DNA of 64,000 bases from Halichondria panicea (GCF_963675165.1 NC_087384.1:4333182-4397181); one strand, 5' to 3'. Counted from the first letter of the stretch, positions 45,382 to 57,371 are shown. Translations and numbers: made by a program. Notes: generated by a model not told the origin, from the sequence alone.

Positions 45382-48300
45382 ATGAGCTCTCAGAGCATGT
45401 CCATAGTCCACACTCCAGAGCGGCACCCCTTAGAGGTCACAAACCTTCTACACTCGGCCAGTGTCTGCATCACAGAGTTCCCAGATGTCGTGAACCCGCA
45501 ACCCTGGGAGACGGAGTTTGGAGAGTTGTCTCAAGGACTGGGTCAGGACTATTTGTCCCCACGGAAACTGATAAAGATAACTGGAGAAAGAGACCTGAAG
45601 GGTGTGACCTACATGGACCTGACAGTGAACAGTAGTGAAAATAGTCTGGGAAACTTTGGTGAGTGGGGTTGTTGGTCTCCGTGTGAAAGCAACTTACATG
45701 TATCTATCATTACATGTACATGTATAAGGACATTTTAGGCTGTAATATTAAATAGCTCAGTCACATGTATATACCGTACTGGCGCGATTAAGCGAATGCG
45801 CCTATATATCCACAGCAAGGCACTCTGCGCTTAACAAAGAAATTATAATTAGTTGTGTAGGAACAGTGTAAGGAGTGCGCTTAACCCGGAGTATTAAACC
45901 ATTCGTGGCGCGCTAGATCATCAATGGTTCACAGGTTAAGAGAAAGTTAAGAGACATAACCTACCAAGAAGATATGGGTATGTAGTCCTGTTCTTTGATG
46001 CGTTAGTATACTACATCACGTGCGCGTGCATACATGTACATGTATGTGTTTGCTTTAAACTGACAAAACATAATTATAGTACATGTAGGTGTATCTAAAA
46101 TCGTTCTGAGGAGGATACAATTTTATAAAAGGAAAATTATATAATTCTTTATACTTGATGTACATCAGTGTCATCACTCCGCCTCCCAGGTTGCCACGTT
46201 CCTAACTTGTCCCAGCTGCGACTCAGTGGCAGTGTGGTCCCGTGTGTTCGTGACTTGGGCACTAGTCTGGGCCACCTCACCGTACTCTGGATGCCTCGCT
46301 GCAAACTGAGGGACCTTGACGGACTCCCGGCTCTGGCCAGTCTCAAAGAGCTCTACCTGGCCTTCAACGAGATCAGTGATGTGTGTCTCGTCTCAATGCT
46401 CTCCTCGCTTGAGGTGCTCGATGTTGAGAGGTGAGTTGGCACTCCTGGAGTCCTGGAAGTACCTATTATACATGCATTCATTGTACATATAGTGTACACA
46501 TACATGTATATACAAGCCACAGATCAAACAGTACATGTATGTAGGACAGTCTTCCCCTTATGATTATTAAGTCACCTTTGCAAAACAGATACAGGAATCA
46601 ATGTTACTACACATTTCTTCCTGCAGCAATGAGCTTGGTGACCTGGACCAGTTGGGTTACCTCTCCCTCTGCCCCGCCCTTTCTGTGCTCACTCTGGAGG
46701 GGAACCCCCTCTGCTCACTCCTCGCTCAACAGCAGGTACAGTAGCACTCATGCTGTAAGTGTGTTTGTACATGTTCCTTGTAGTACGTGGCATCAATGGT
46801 GTCGTGTTAAATGTTTAGAAAACAACCCGTATTTTAAAAGAGACGAGGGCATACAACGAAAATACAAGCGCTTCTCTTAGACAAATACAAGTACCAGCTA
46901 CACCCTAAGACATGTACAAGTACAAATCTGTTTAGCAATTTCGTGCCGTCCACTTCGCCTTGAACACTAGTTTCTGTGCATATTCCCTCTTCTTCTCTCT
47001 CTTTATACTCCCTTGGTGAATAATTGCCATATACATGACGATGTATAAGCAGGCAGCAGTCTAGCTACCCTCTATAATACAGCCAGTGAAATCGGTGAAT
47101 ATTGTGCCCCCTTAAAGCAGGTCTCCCTCTAATGCAGGCATGTTTAATAAACCCCAAAGTCTCCATAGCATGTGTTTCAAACCTGTGCGTGTAGTTATGC
47201 AGTCATGTGTGTTGTTGGGTGCATTCATGCTTTTGTTGGGCATGCAGACATTCACATGTGATTAATTATCTCTTCACTCACAGAAAGGCACAGAGAAGGG
47301 ATATCGTTCAGCCATCTTTGAGTCCATGCCTAACTTGAAATCCCTGGATGACAAGAAGCCAGTCTCAACGTCTGAAGATGGTCTGTCTTCCCATAGCTCT
47401 CTGTTTGTACTGAGTGAGGCTGGTATGGAGCGGGACTGGCAGCTGGTGAACGAGGGGATCAAGGGCGGGGCCGGGGTTGGGGAGCTCGATGAGCTGACAG
47501 AGGACGTGGATAGGGAGAGGACAGCTAGACCGACTACTGCTCCTCTCACACGTAGGTTTATTATTTAATGTGGATGTCAAGAATTGTTCACTTGCACAGT
47601 GGATATGCATGCAGTGAGCCAAGTTGTTTCTAAAATAACACTGGGTATAGGTCGCCGTTAGGCCAAGCAATGTTAATTGTTAGTTCTCATCAGAAAAATT
47701 GGAACGGGGGTAGGCTTTATAATTTAATGTTCATGTTGTACTAACATCACTTAGCTTTGCAACGGATTTGCTGCAGCACTAGCTCATATACAATAGTGTT
47801 AATGCACAATGCAGGTCGAGCTACAGGTAAGCTATATGTAGCTGATCAGGAGCCCTACACTGCACTGTCTAGCAATACATGGACGTTGCAGCACTAGTCA
47901 GTCACGTGACAAGGAATAAAATTTGAAGGGACGGTTTGAAGATCGTACGGAAGATGATGAGAAATATTTAGAACAATCGGCCTGGGAACGAAATAAGTGT
48001 ACATGTATAGTGGGTTATTTCGTATGGTGGAATCGTATTTTCATCTTGTAGAATCATCCAAAAATTGAAATTAATCAATCTACTGCAATCGATTCTACGT
48101 CACTATGCTGAGCTGTACAAATATTTTAAGAAAATTTCCATCAACAAAATTACCTGCTATACGGTGTACATGCATGTATATCATTGTGGGGTCTACATTA
48201 CCTCTTGGGTATTCCCAGTTAACAAGAAGCATATATAATTCTCTACTTCATTTTTCCCGGTTTGTCCGAGGTAGTGCACACCTGTATCCAGATTAGCTTG

Positions 48301-50557
48301 GCAAATTATGCTAGCATAATTTTTGGAATATAGGGATCGAGACTTCTAGCAACAAGCATAATTTGACCCTCAGAGTCTGGTAGACCTAATTTCAGTATTG
48401 TAGCTATAGATAGACATCTATTATAATAGATCTGTACTGTAAGCACTAGCCACTAAGCATGGAGGAGTATTTTCTCTTTCGGCACAGAGGATTATTTTTA
48501 TAATACTACTCTTCGGTCCCGGGCCGATTTTTTTTTAAGTTGAAAAATACTAGCTAGAGACAACGAGGCTGGGAACAAGGCTACCAATACAACTACAAAT
48601 AAATTGTCTTTTCGTTGATGTCTTTAATGGAATAATGGGTACACCAAACTGAGGCTGACTTTTTGAGAATAGTCAAAAAGAATAATAGGTAAAAAAAAGT
48701 ATAATTTGCCAAGGCCTAATCCAGATATTGATCGATGTACATTGTACATGTATAGGTACGTACGTAGTCATTCAATTTGTTATTATTTCCAGGAGGTAGA
48801 CAGTCGACCACGCCCTCTCCCCCGGCCCTCCCCTCACAGGACGACAGTAGCGAGCTGACACACGGTGAGACACTGACTATAGTTGTAGACTTATAGTATA
48901 GCAATAAGTTATGGGCAATAAAATTCGTGTTTGAGTACCAGAACATTATTATAATAATTATGGCTTAAACCCATCAATATGCCCATAGACAACGCCTCTG
49001 ATATTGTAAGTACACATGTATGGTTTCTTTAATATGTTGTTCCGTAAGGTGATTTACACATGTACATTAATGTGGACATGACACATACCAACATGCTTAC
49101 ATGCACACTAGCTGCCATGTGCAATTTTCTAAGCAACCTTGAGCGCAATATTGCACATGTACAGTACATACATGACTGAGTATCTTGTGCATTCCATTCC
49201 ATGGGGTGCAGGCTTGGTGCAAGTGATCTGTGGTAACCCCGTGAGAGCCCTGAGACAACGCAAAAAACAGACCCTCTCCAGTCAATCTACAGTCACTGAC
49301 ACATTCTCACCCTCCCACGAGCAGCAGCTGTTGGCACGAGTCCACGGATGGAGACTAGAGTGAGTGGGCGTATACGTTACCTACATGTGCATCGCCATGG
49401 TCTCCATGGATACTGGTAGCACAAGTATAGACTGGTGTATATTGTATGCGCGTGCACTGTGGTGGATCTTCCAATAAACATATTACACCTGTTCCATGTG
49501 TAATCTGTGACTCCCTACTTGAAGGACATGATATTATTTGCAAGCTACAACCTCAGAAGAAATTTTTTGCGGTTTTAATACGGTAGATCCAGCTCTCTGA
49601 AGCACGGTCACCTCGATATATCGGTCGTTTCATTTGGCATGGATTGCTAGCTTGATCGATCTTTACTGCACAAACCTCGCCCTGAAATGCAGCTTTCTGG
49701 ATACTGGGTCAGTTCTGGTTGCCCCAAAACTAGGTTTTTGTACATTTATATAACGGCCAGATATGAACAAGATAAAATAGAGAACATACATGTGTTTTGT
49801 CATTATCCTCGAGACAGAACTGCATAATTAGTCATTAGATTCGAGGTAGGTCGCTTTTTAGCCACGGTTATTTTCTGAAATGCAGCCACTTTGCTATTCC
49901 GGCCAAACTGCACTGTCCCCAAGGGTGACCGGATTAACGAGCTAGAGTCTACTGTATTCGCGCTTCAATGCCGGGAATCACACCCACCAAGAGCTTTGCA
50001 TGTGGTGCGTGGGAGTTTCTCCAAGTTAAAATTTTCTCGTTAACTGCTCTGCCCTCAAATCGAAAACACAAAATTTTGCAACCTCACAAGCATTTCCTGC
50101 TATACAGTATAGATTATACATAATTATATAGTGCCTTATGTGTATCCTACATGTAAGTGTAACCATAATTATATAGTGCCCTATGTGTATCCTACATGTA
50201 AGTGTAACCATAATTATACAACCAACGTAATGTATGTTCCTAACCTTAATTATGTACAATGTAATATAACTTCACCTGTACACACACACACACAGTGCCA
50301 TCAGCGAAGACAACACAGGAAACATTATACAACCAGCTCAGCAACCCGATCACTCTACCATTTCCCCTAGACTACCCACCCCTCCCAAAGCCACACCCAC
50401 CTCCCATTCACTACCACCGCGCCCCCAAACAGTAGCTGATTTCAGACAGCGCAGATATCGAAAAAGTTCTACTGAGCGAACATTCTCTCAAGAGCCAAGA
50501 GCCAGCAAAGGACTCAATCACAAAACCGCTGGTGACAATGTGGACACTATCTCTTAG
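45382..50557 (+). CDS. LRRC56: LRRC56-like leucine-rich repeat protein
   Basis: Exons are 45382-45658, 46190-46430, 46627-46735, 47284-47551, 48793-48864, 49212-49359 and 50296-50557, all phase-consistent, giving about 458 residues (the human protein is somewhat longer). After a roughly 90-residue N-terminal part, the LRRs run through NLSQLRLSGS, SVRDLGTSLGHLTVLW, LRDLDGLPALASLKELYL, ISDVCLVSMLSSLEVLDVE and LCPALSVLTLEGNPLC, the pattern of LRRC56. A capping segment follows (MPNLKSLDD), then a low-complexity tail with a conserved-looking VQVICGNPVRALRQRK. LRRC56 is required for ciliary dynein-arm delivery in other animals and protists. A possible 17-nt exon at 48989-49005 breaks the phase and was left out. 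An upstream 5' exon is possible, because a CCCCAG acceptor precedes the ATG. Confidence 0.82.
45740..46140. other. Intron with palindromic repeat fragment
   Basis: GCGCGATTAAGCGAATGCGC and CTGCGCTTAAC near 45780-45830, with GTGCGCTTAACCCGG near 45880, form an inverted repeat related to the one at about 63311-63522 (GGTTAATAAGCGCAC). It is probably a MITE in the first LRRC56 intron. Confidence 0.4.
47560..48780. other. LRRC56 intron with MITE remnant
   Basis: Around 48005-48165 a pair of ends (TATAGTGGGTTATTTCG, AAAATTACCTGCTATACGG) indicates a diverged member of the CCGTATAGCG family. Nothing else was recognised. Confidence 0.45.
50121..50210. repeat. 45-bp tandem repeat, two units plus partial third
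   Basis: The unit contains TAATTATATAGTGCC and TGTATCCTACATGTAAGTGT and is repeated at 50121-50165 and 50166-50210, followed by a partial TAATTATA. It lies in the last LRRC56 intron. Confidence 0.85.
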
Positions 50558-51420
50558 CCTATAATTATACACACGTGTTGTTTCTATATTTGTAATGTAC
50601 GTGTATTTGTGTATTTGTTTGTGATGGTTGTATTATACATGTATAAATTGACAAATTTATGGTATGATTTTCACAAAAAGCTCTGTAATATAAATGTATG
50701 TACATGTAGTATGTATGTACATGTAGTACAATTAATCATGTGCTCGCACTGCTCGGTGAATACTAGTTACCACGATAATATCTATATATAGTCTATTGCT
50801 AAGCAACAATCTATAAGCCATAAGTACGTGTACATCCGTGGCATGGCACCACACTGTCTGATGAAGCCAGTTTCTGTCTATAGTGTAAACATGGACTGAA
50901 TCAGCTAGCTATATATAGCTCTTGCAAGCTATAGTGTACGTATGCACAGAGCCAAAATAATACCACTGAAATGGCTATGAATAATTCTACTGAACAGGCA
51001 TGCAATCATGACGGAGCATTTTTGAAACATAATTATAGTTATTCAGACTGCAACAGGGTGGGGGGGGGGGGGGGGGGGGACACTTCTTATATTCAATCAA
51101 CTTCATGAATGTTTTTATATAGGTCTTCAATATTCACACAAGTATTTAAAATTTAATTTTAAAAGTATATGGGATATCACAATATGTCACAATTGTCAGT
51201 AGCAATATCAGGGCCTGGGGTGAGCAAAAAAATAAAGCACGCACTGCATGGCTAAAGACATAATGAAGTCATGATTCCATAAAAAAACAAGAAGTGGATT
51301 GTGATGTCTAACATCTTGACATTTGGCGACACATTACAACCACAAACTAACACGAACTAAGCGCACTTTCTTGTGTCTCACACACTCAACACAGAACACA
51401 GTGACCTAGCTCCCTCAAGA
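50558..51420. other. Convergent intergenic region with poly(G)
   Basis: This separates the LRRC56-like gene (+) from the GMC oxidoreductase gene (-). A G homopolymer of about 20 occupies 51060-51079. No exon was seen. Confidence 0.5.
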
Positions 51421-53451
51421 CTACAGCTTGCTATTGGGAGCAGTCAGACAATCAGCTAGGTGCATAGCCAGTGCAGTCATGGCACAGGTTGGATTCCAAG
51501 ACCCAGCAGTTGGCCACAGAGCACCACCAGTAAGGTACACATTGTCCATACCACGCACGGTATAGTCAAGACTCACAGGAGAGCTAGCATCATTACTTAT
51601 CCACATGGTAGAGGCTGGGTGCACTAAAGACTTGTGCTGGATTTGATCTTTTGGAGGACGACCTTCTTGCCATTTCCTAAAGTCAGAGTTCCAATATTCG
51701 ATTTGGTTAGGACTCAAATGTTCTAAGACCTGAAAAGTTGTTCGATCCATGGTATCCCAGAGTTCTTTGTCAGTGTCATTGGCCGTGAAGTGGAGAAATT
51801 GTTGGCCGGTTGTTTCATCAAGATAAAACTGATTATTTGGGTTATTGTGGTCGACCTGACCAAGAGTTGCACAAACAAAGACAATGTGATTGTGGCAAGT
51901 TTCAATCATTTCGTCCTTCGGTGTTTTGAGCAAATGACGCATTTTGTCCAAATTTGGTTTCTCGTTACCGGCAATGGACACGGCGTTAAGCTGTATATGA
52001 AACTGATGTCTAGATTTCTCACTTACACCAGCAATATAAAAAGCAGCCAATTCAAGATGTTCGGGAAGAGGGTCAAGAGCAAACGCAGCATAATTTCCTT
52101 CACACGGCACACGAGCAAAGATATACGTAGCAAAGTGACCAGTGAAACGTGTTCCAATACCGTGAACAGCAGGAGACAGAGAATTGAGAGTGAGAATTGT
52201 CGAAGGTAGGGTACTCATTGCTAGGATGAGTTTAGCTTGACCGAGGGGAAGTGTTCCTTTGCTAGTGACTAGTCCAGATGCTTTATCTTGATCCATTATG
52301 ATTTTAGACACTTCGCATTCTGTTAACAGCTTCACATTATCGAATTTCTTTATTTTTGCTCTGAGGGAATCTACCACAGAAAATTTTTGGTGGCTGCCAT
52401 ACCTGCAGGAAAGAAAGTTGTTATAGACACTTGTGGCGAACACAATAGTACAAGTACCAAGAATATTATTACAATGCACAGTTCTTTAATAGTGTAGTTC
52501 CTGGGAAGAATACCGTATAGCGCGAAATTTTCGAGGGGCTTAATTTTCGTGGATTTCGTGGGTTAGCAATCCTACACGAAAATTAAGTCCACGAAAATCG
52601 TTCTTTACCTGCTATAACGTGCAAGATTTAAAGGCGTGGCTTCCGGAAAGCAGTCATTCCGCGAACATTGTGCAACGAAAATACTTTTAGAGGCCAATCC
52701 ACGAAATATAAGTGCCTCGAAAATTTCGCGCTATACGGTATATACTTCCACAGTGCATGGTAATTACAGAGTAGTGAGCGGGGAAATACACATTGTTTAC
52801 TAAGCAAATTACCTGATAAGCCCGATAAAAATAGTACAAATGCAAAAATAGCAGTAATAAAACTCACTCTGAGTTCCTCTCAACAAGTGCAAGTGGAGCA
52901 TTCTCAACTCTTGTTATTGCCGTAAATTTATGCAAAGGCTGCAGTTGCAAAAAAAGGACCTCTTGAAGTCGGTTGAACTGATCTCCTTTAATTTTATCCA
53001 CATTTTTAACACTCAAGAGCTCTTTGGCACGAGGAAAATAATCATCTAGCAGCTTGATCACTGTTCCGGGCCATCCAGTCATTTCTTCTCTGGTGGGCTT
53101 TGGACACCAAGCTTTCCAAAAACTAGATCGTCCACCCACATAGCAATTCACTCCTCGTACTTCTTTGATAATACCATTTTCATCCGCTGTCTTAAACTTC
53201 CAAGATTGTTCCTCCGTCTTTTTTTCTTTTTCCCCTAAGTCAGCTGGACTGAGGCTCTCAATATCAGAACAATAGGAACCTTTCTCGATTATCAGCATTT
53301 TAGCGGTACAGTTATTCTTCAGTAGTTGCTCCACAAAACCGAGGGCACAAAATGAAGACCCAATAACAATATAGTCAAAATCCTCAGAAATGCAGTCGTT
53401 AAAACCAGACACGGTAGGTTTAATACTAACAGAGGTACTACTAGTCGCCAT
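51421..53451 (-). CDS. GMC-type FAD-dependent oxidoreductase
   Basis: There are two exons, 52868-53451 and 51421-52402 (junction phase 2), giving about 521 residues from the ATG at 53449-53451. The N-terminus has a Rossmann FAD-binding start FDYIVIGSSFCALGFVEQLL, in which the usual GxGxxG is altered to GSSxxxxG, followed by an acidic strand end (MLIIEKG). NCYVGGRSSFWKAWCP corresponds to the GGSS.WN-type motif. The C-terminus carries the GMC signature region: HPASTMWISN, then MDNVYLTGGALWPTAGSWNP and an ALAMHLAD helix. Such enzymes oxidise alcohols, sugars or sterols using FAD. The substrate is unknown. The single intron is occupied partly by a MITE (52513-52738). No signal peptide is evident, suggesting a cytosolic enzyme. 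Confidence 0.78.
52513..52738. mobile_element. MITE, CCGTATAGCGCGAAATTTTC family, TA TSD
   Basis: This 226-bp element has ends CCGTATAGCGCGAAATTTTC and the exact inverse, with TA on each side. It accounts for about half of the 465-nt intron of the GMC oxidoreductase gene. Confidence 0.85.
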
Positions 53452-54345
53452 AGCGTATTCAGCTAGACACTTTCTAAGTAAACTTTCTAAATAGCTGCTT
53501 GATGTGGTTTTAAAGCACAAATAATCATTACTTGTGGTCAAGTTTAGGCCAGGCTCTTATATACCAGCTCAGACTAATGTTATTCATTGTTTCTGGTGTG
53601 AGAGTTTCTAATAAACACATGATACGGGTATAAATGCTGCGTGTATACAAGAGATATTCATACATTCAAAAAAGTTGTTATTCATACATTCAAAAGTACA
53701 CATGTTTAAATTGTACTGGGAAATACCAGGGACCTTGTGACTAAAGGGGCTTTACCAGGGGACTACATTCCTGCAGTAGGGAATTATATGCTTCCTGGTA
53801 ACTGGGAATACCCAGAGTTAGGTTTATACCCTATCCCATATATACCAGGGTAAACCCAGGGCATATAGGGAGTGATTAGTTTCTGGGGAATATACTACAT
53901 GTATGTGCAGTTTAGGGAGTTACTGGTTGTTGGCAACAAAGACCCAAGATACCAGGGTAAAGTCAGTTACCTTGGGAAAGGCTACAAACCTACCATGTTG
54001 CCTTAGGGAATTATGGTTATTTAAGGGCACATACATGTACTTGAATTAATATGCAAGTAGAATAACGCTATAAGTAAACATTGTAAGGTACCTAAATAAA
54101 CGCACTCAAATCAAAATATACAAACGGGTAGTACACAACACATGCAACCCCGTTAGTGTACATATATGTATTGCATGCATGTACTAGTCTGAGAGTACTA
54201 ACAGTCCTGTAGTTTTTATTGGTGCCATAATATCAAGTCAACTAAGCCCCATACGATTGCTTGCTACAATTCTTTCAATAATAGTATTGTAAATAACAGA
54301 GACTTCCAGAAATACAGTAAGTAGCTAAAACACAAGTTTCAACTG
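53452..54345. other. Intergenic region with degenerate ACCAGGG repeats
   Basis: TACCAGGG-like words recur irregularly between 53720 and 53970 (for example near 53726, 53755, 53846 and 53959). It is probably an old decayed simple repeat. This is the upstream region of the GMC gene and the downstream region of TP53RK. No exon was recognised. Confidence 0.4.
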
Positions 54346-55026
54346 TCACCCTACCATTGTTCTCTTCCTTCCTCTCATTCTCACCTCGTCTAGCTTGGCA
54401 ATGACTGCTCGCGAGTTGTCCATTTTCTCACTGTAACTCTCCAGTAGTGCTTTGAACAGCAACTCTGTGTTCGGGTGGGTGCTTAGAAACGCTCTTTCCA
54501 GGACGTACAAATCCACTCCTTTATCTTCAGTGAGAGTAGACACGGAACTGAGACCAAAATCGATTAGTGTGAGTTCTTTCTGGGCTGGGTCATATATCAT
54601 ATTGGATGTTGTCAAATCTCCATGAATGAGATCAAAATTATGCATCATTGCTATAATGCTCCCTACTATTGACACTGCTTCGTACAGTGCAGAACTGTCT
54701 TTGTCCATATCCAGTTGGCGTATGTAATCCCTGAGAGTCATACCATCTACGATGCACTCCATAAAGATGAGACGCTTGTTGAAATCAACGTGGTACACAG
54801 CAGGTGCCCTTACACCCCCTCTCCGACATCGAGCAATTGAACGAACCTCTTGACTCATTCGCTTCTGAGTTAGTTTCTTGTCCAGGGCTGGTACACGATA
54901 TGATTTAACAAATCGTTCTTTAACGATGGTGGGCTTTCCAAAAAATGTGGTTCGATAAATTTTACCTTCTGCACCTTGCTTTACGAGCTCCCATTCCGGA
55001 TGAAGTCGCTCTGAACCTACAGCCAT
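54346..55026 (-). CDS. TP53RK: TP53-regulating kinase / Bud32 (KEOPS complex)
   Basis: This is a single-exon 226-residue protein, close to the usual 230-250 of the family. It has the minimal kinase plan of Bud32: a short glycine-rich start VKQGAEGKIYRT, KERFVKSYRVPALD (lysine region), the catalytic loop HGDLTTSNMIYD, DFGLSS in place of DFG-x, and GVDLYVLERAFLSTHP in the C-lobe. It ends in a basic RGRKRTMVG tail, as in KEOPS Bud32. Bud32 supports formation of t6A37 on ANN-decoding tRNAs through its ATPase activity within KEOPS and was also reported to phosphorylate p53 in mammals. The ATG at 55024-55026 precedes conserved sequence directly. It is divergent from the methyltransferase at 55225, with under 200 bp between them. 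Confidence 0.93.
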   Translation of the reverse strand: MAVGSERLHPEWELVKQGAEGKIYRTTFFGKPTIVKERFVKSYRVPALDKKLTQKRMSQEVRSIARCRRGGVRAPAVYHVDFNKRLIFMECIVDGMTLRDYIRQLDMDKDSSALYEAVSIVGSIIAMMHNFDLIHGDLTTSNMIYDPAQKELTLIDFGLSSVSTLTEDKGVDLYVLERAFLSTHPNTELLFKALLESYSEKMDNSRAVIAKLDEVRMRGRKRTMVG

Positions 55027-55224
55027 CTAATGGTGCCCAGGGAATGAAAGACATGGAATTAGCTACCAAGAATACAAAACATTAATTAGGTACCTGCTCA
55101 ATGTGATATGTCACTGTAGTCTCGGGTCCACGCCGCGCCTTTCGGAATCGTAATGTCATGAGACATCTTTACCAAACCAAACTTCCTGATCTCTTTCGTT
55201 TACGGTAAAGATCGCATTCATGTG
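55027..55224. promoter_or_regulatory. Short divergent intergenic region (TP53RK / methyltransferase)
   Basis: Only about 200 bp separate the two start codons, so a shared bidirectional promoter is likely. No TATA box was recognised. Both 5' UTRs must lie inside it unless further upstream non-coding exons exist. Confidence 0.5.
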
Positions 55225-56166
55225 ATGCATAGTTTTGACACAAATAACTGCATGCAACACTTTTGGTCTATAACTTTTGGTCTCCTCAGATTAATATTCA
55301 CCCTCACCCAAAAGTGGAACAAGGTATTGTTGTGGAGAAAGACAATAATGAAACGCCTAGCTACCTTAGCCAAGCTGTCAGTGAGGAAACCTCACACATC
55401 CCAACTGACACAAGCAGGAAACTATGAATGTTTCAGCCAGTATCAAAAGTATGCAGGGATGCAGCTGATCAAAAAGCTCAAAATAAAGTCGGGAAGCACT
55501 GTTCTTGACCTGGGATGTGGTACAGGCTCACTTGCAAAGGTACTGTCAACACAAGTTGGGGCTAATGGAAGAGTGATCGCTGTTGACCCAGATGAGGAGC
55601 GATTGGAGATTGCAGTGCAAAAATACTCATCTGCAAATATCGAATTTATTAAAGCCAATGACAAAAGTTTTCCACTTGGAAATTACGATGTTGTGTTCTG
55701 CAATGATAGCATACAGTGGATCAGAGATAAGGAAGGACTGTACAGACGTGTGTATCAAAATCTTTTACCTGGTGGCTGCTTTGCAATCTCAACTCCTGAC
55801 ACTAGCTTCCCGATTCCACACATAGGGAAAAAGTTGTTTGACAATCTGCTTAGCCCAGGTTTTCTTCCCCGAATGAACAAGCAAGTCATGACCTACCTCA
55901 GTGCCAATGACTACAAGCACATGGCAGATAATACCGGGTTCCAGATTACCTCCATGACATCGGAGAACATTGCACTGTATTGGACAGACCTTGACCACTA
56001 TATCGATGCAATGTACGGCTGGTTTGGAGGAGAATTTGACCCGTCTCAGCTTCATGAAAATGCTCTTAACCAGCTAAGAAAGGAAAGTGGTTATGCCCCA
56101 ATCAGTTTACCTGAGCCTATAAAGAAACTGGAGTTTGTTCTAAGTAAATTTCTAGATCTAGTCTAA
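55225..56166 (+). CDS. Class I SAM-dependent methyltransferase
   Basis: This is a single-exon protein of 313 residues from the first ATG at 55225, or about 272 from the ATG at 55348, which begins MKRLATLAKLSVRKPHTSQ. That arginine-rich, acid-free start looks like a possible mitochondrial presequence. Motif I is VLDLGCGTGSLAKVL, motif II-like IAVDPDEERLE supplies the acidic ribose-binding residue, and DVVFCNDSIQWI and LLPGGCFAISTPD match later motifs of the Methyltransf_11/25 families. The C-terminal half (FGGEFDPSQLHENALNQLRK) resembles trans-aconitate/juvenile-hormone-acid or malonyl-carrier type methyltransferases, but the substrate cannot be told. It is intronless, unlike most neighbours. 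It is divergent from TP53RK. Confidence 0.82.
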   Translation: MHSFDTNNCMQHFWSITFGLLRLIFTLTQKWNKVLLWRKTIMKRLATLAKLSVRKPHTSQLTQAGNYECFSQYQKYAGMQLIKKLKIKSGSTVLDLGCGTGSLAKVLSTQVGANGRVIAVDPDEERLEIAVQKYSSANIEFIKANDKSFPLGNYDVVFCNDSIQWIRDKEGLYRRVYQNLLPGGCFAISTPDTSFPIPHIGKKLFDNLLSPGFLPRMNKQVMTYLSANDYKHMADNTGFQITSMTSENIALYWTDLDHYIDAMYGWFGGEFDPSQLHENALNQLRKESGYAPISLPEPIKKLEFVLSKFLDLV

Positions 56167-57371
56167 TATCACCCTTACAAAACATAGAATACCAAGAGTA
56201 GCTAGATAAGAGCTCTTAGAACTCTTGCCTATAGATATACATGTGTGTATGATTTACATGCATGTAGTCTTTACAATGATCATGTATATATAGTTATAAT
56301 TATTATTGTCTGCATATATATATAGTAAAATTTGCATTTTACGTTTATACTAAGGGTTGCTAGGATAAAGCTGTTGTGTATAAACTACAAGTATTATAAG
56401 TCAATAATTATACATCCATAATAATTGCAGTTGACATAGGTTTCATTGCAGAATTTAATGTGTGTACATGTTTACTTATCGGCATGGTAATTAAATGAGT
56501 ACGCATGCAATGCCATGCTCTGAGAATAACTAGTTTGTACTGGTTGCATTGGGTATTACCAGGAATACATGAAGATGCACTTCTGGTATTACCCAACAAA
56601 AACATGAAAATTACCTGATACATGTACATGTATACGAGGGTGCATTCTACGCTACAAGTACATGTATAATAGCTTTGATAATTATGGAGGCACAACTTTA
56701 TTACGGTAATAAAGTTGTGCCTCCATAATTATCAAAGGTAAATGGTACATGCATGACATGTACTTGTAGCGTAGAATGCACCCCCGTACACATGCATGTA
56801 CATTCATCAGGTAAATTTCGTGGGATAAAAGACTCTTAATTTTTGTTTGATTTCATTGCATGCGTTCCAGTAAACCACACCTACGTTTTGTGGGGGAAAA
56901 TTTTGTAGGTGTCAGCTTGCCAACGAAAATATGAATATTTACCCCCCCCCCCCCGCTCAGTAATACTGAGGGAATTATAAGGCGAGGAGGAATCTCGATT
57001 CAAGATGTGATGCATGCTTACCTAAGCATTGTAGATCCACAATTATAATTGCGTCGATTACTGCTACTGAGTATAGAAGCCATATAGATATCAAAGATGC
57101 CCGTATATTTTTCGTTATAAAATTTTATGCAGAGCATGAGGTGCATACCAAGTATATGTATTACAACTATCAGCTGAGAGCTAATACTAAGATAGACCAC
57201 ATGCCAGCCAGTCTCCAAGGAACCTCTAACTGTGTACAAAATCTTCAAATGTATCTATAATAATTGATTTTGGTACCCTCACGTCAGACACCATGGTAAG
57301 AATAACTTAATAATTGGAGACAATTCAAATCCATCATAAATTCAAGAAAACGAAAGCAGTACATAGGCTAA
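56167..57371. other. Convergent intergenic region with strong hairpin
   Basis: This separates the methyltransferase (+) from the 3' end of RPL6 (-). It holds the palindromic element around 56606-56816 (see 56674-56736), a C homopolymer near 56943-56954 and AT-rich sequence. No exon was seen. Confidence 0.5.
56674..56736. repeat. Perfect 31-bp inverted repeat with 1-nt spacer
   Basis: TTTGATAATTATGGAGGCAC continues to CTTTATTAC, then a single G, then the exact inverse. Outer flanks also pair imperfectly (GTGCATTCTACGCTACAAGTAC against the 56760-56785 region), extending the palindrome to about 56606-56816. It is probably a MITE centre. It could form a long hairpin if transcribed. Confidence 0.88.

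Noticed and set aside
48989-49005. 17-nt exon of the LRRC56-like gene
   Set aside because: Good splice signals, but using it puts the next exon out of frame. Joining 48793-48864 directly to 49212-49359 keeps the frame.
55222-55224. Start codon at 55222 for the methyltransferase
   Set aside because: That codon is GTG. The first ATG is at 55225, and 55348 is an alternative.
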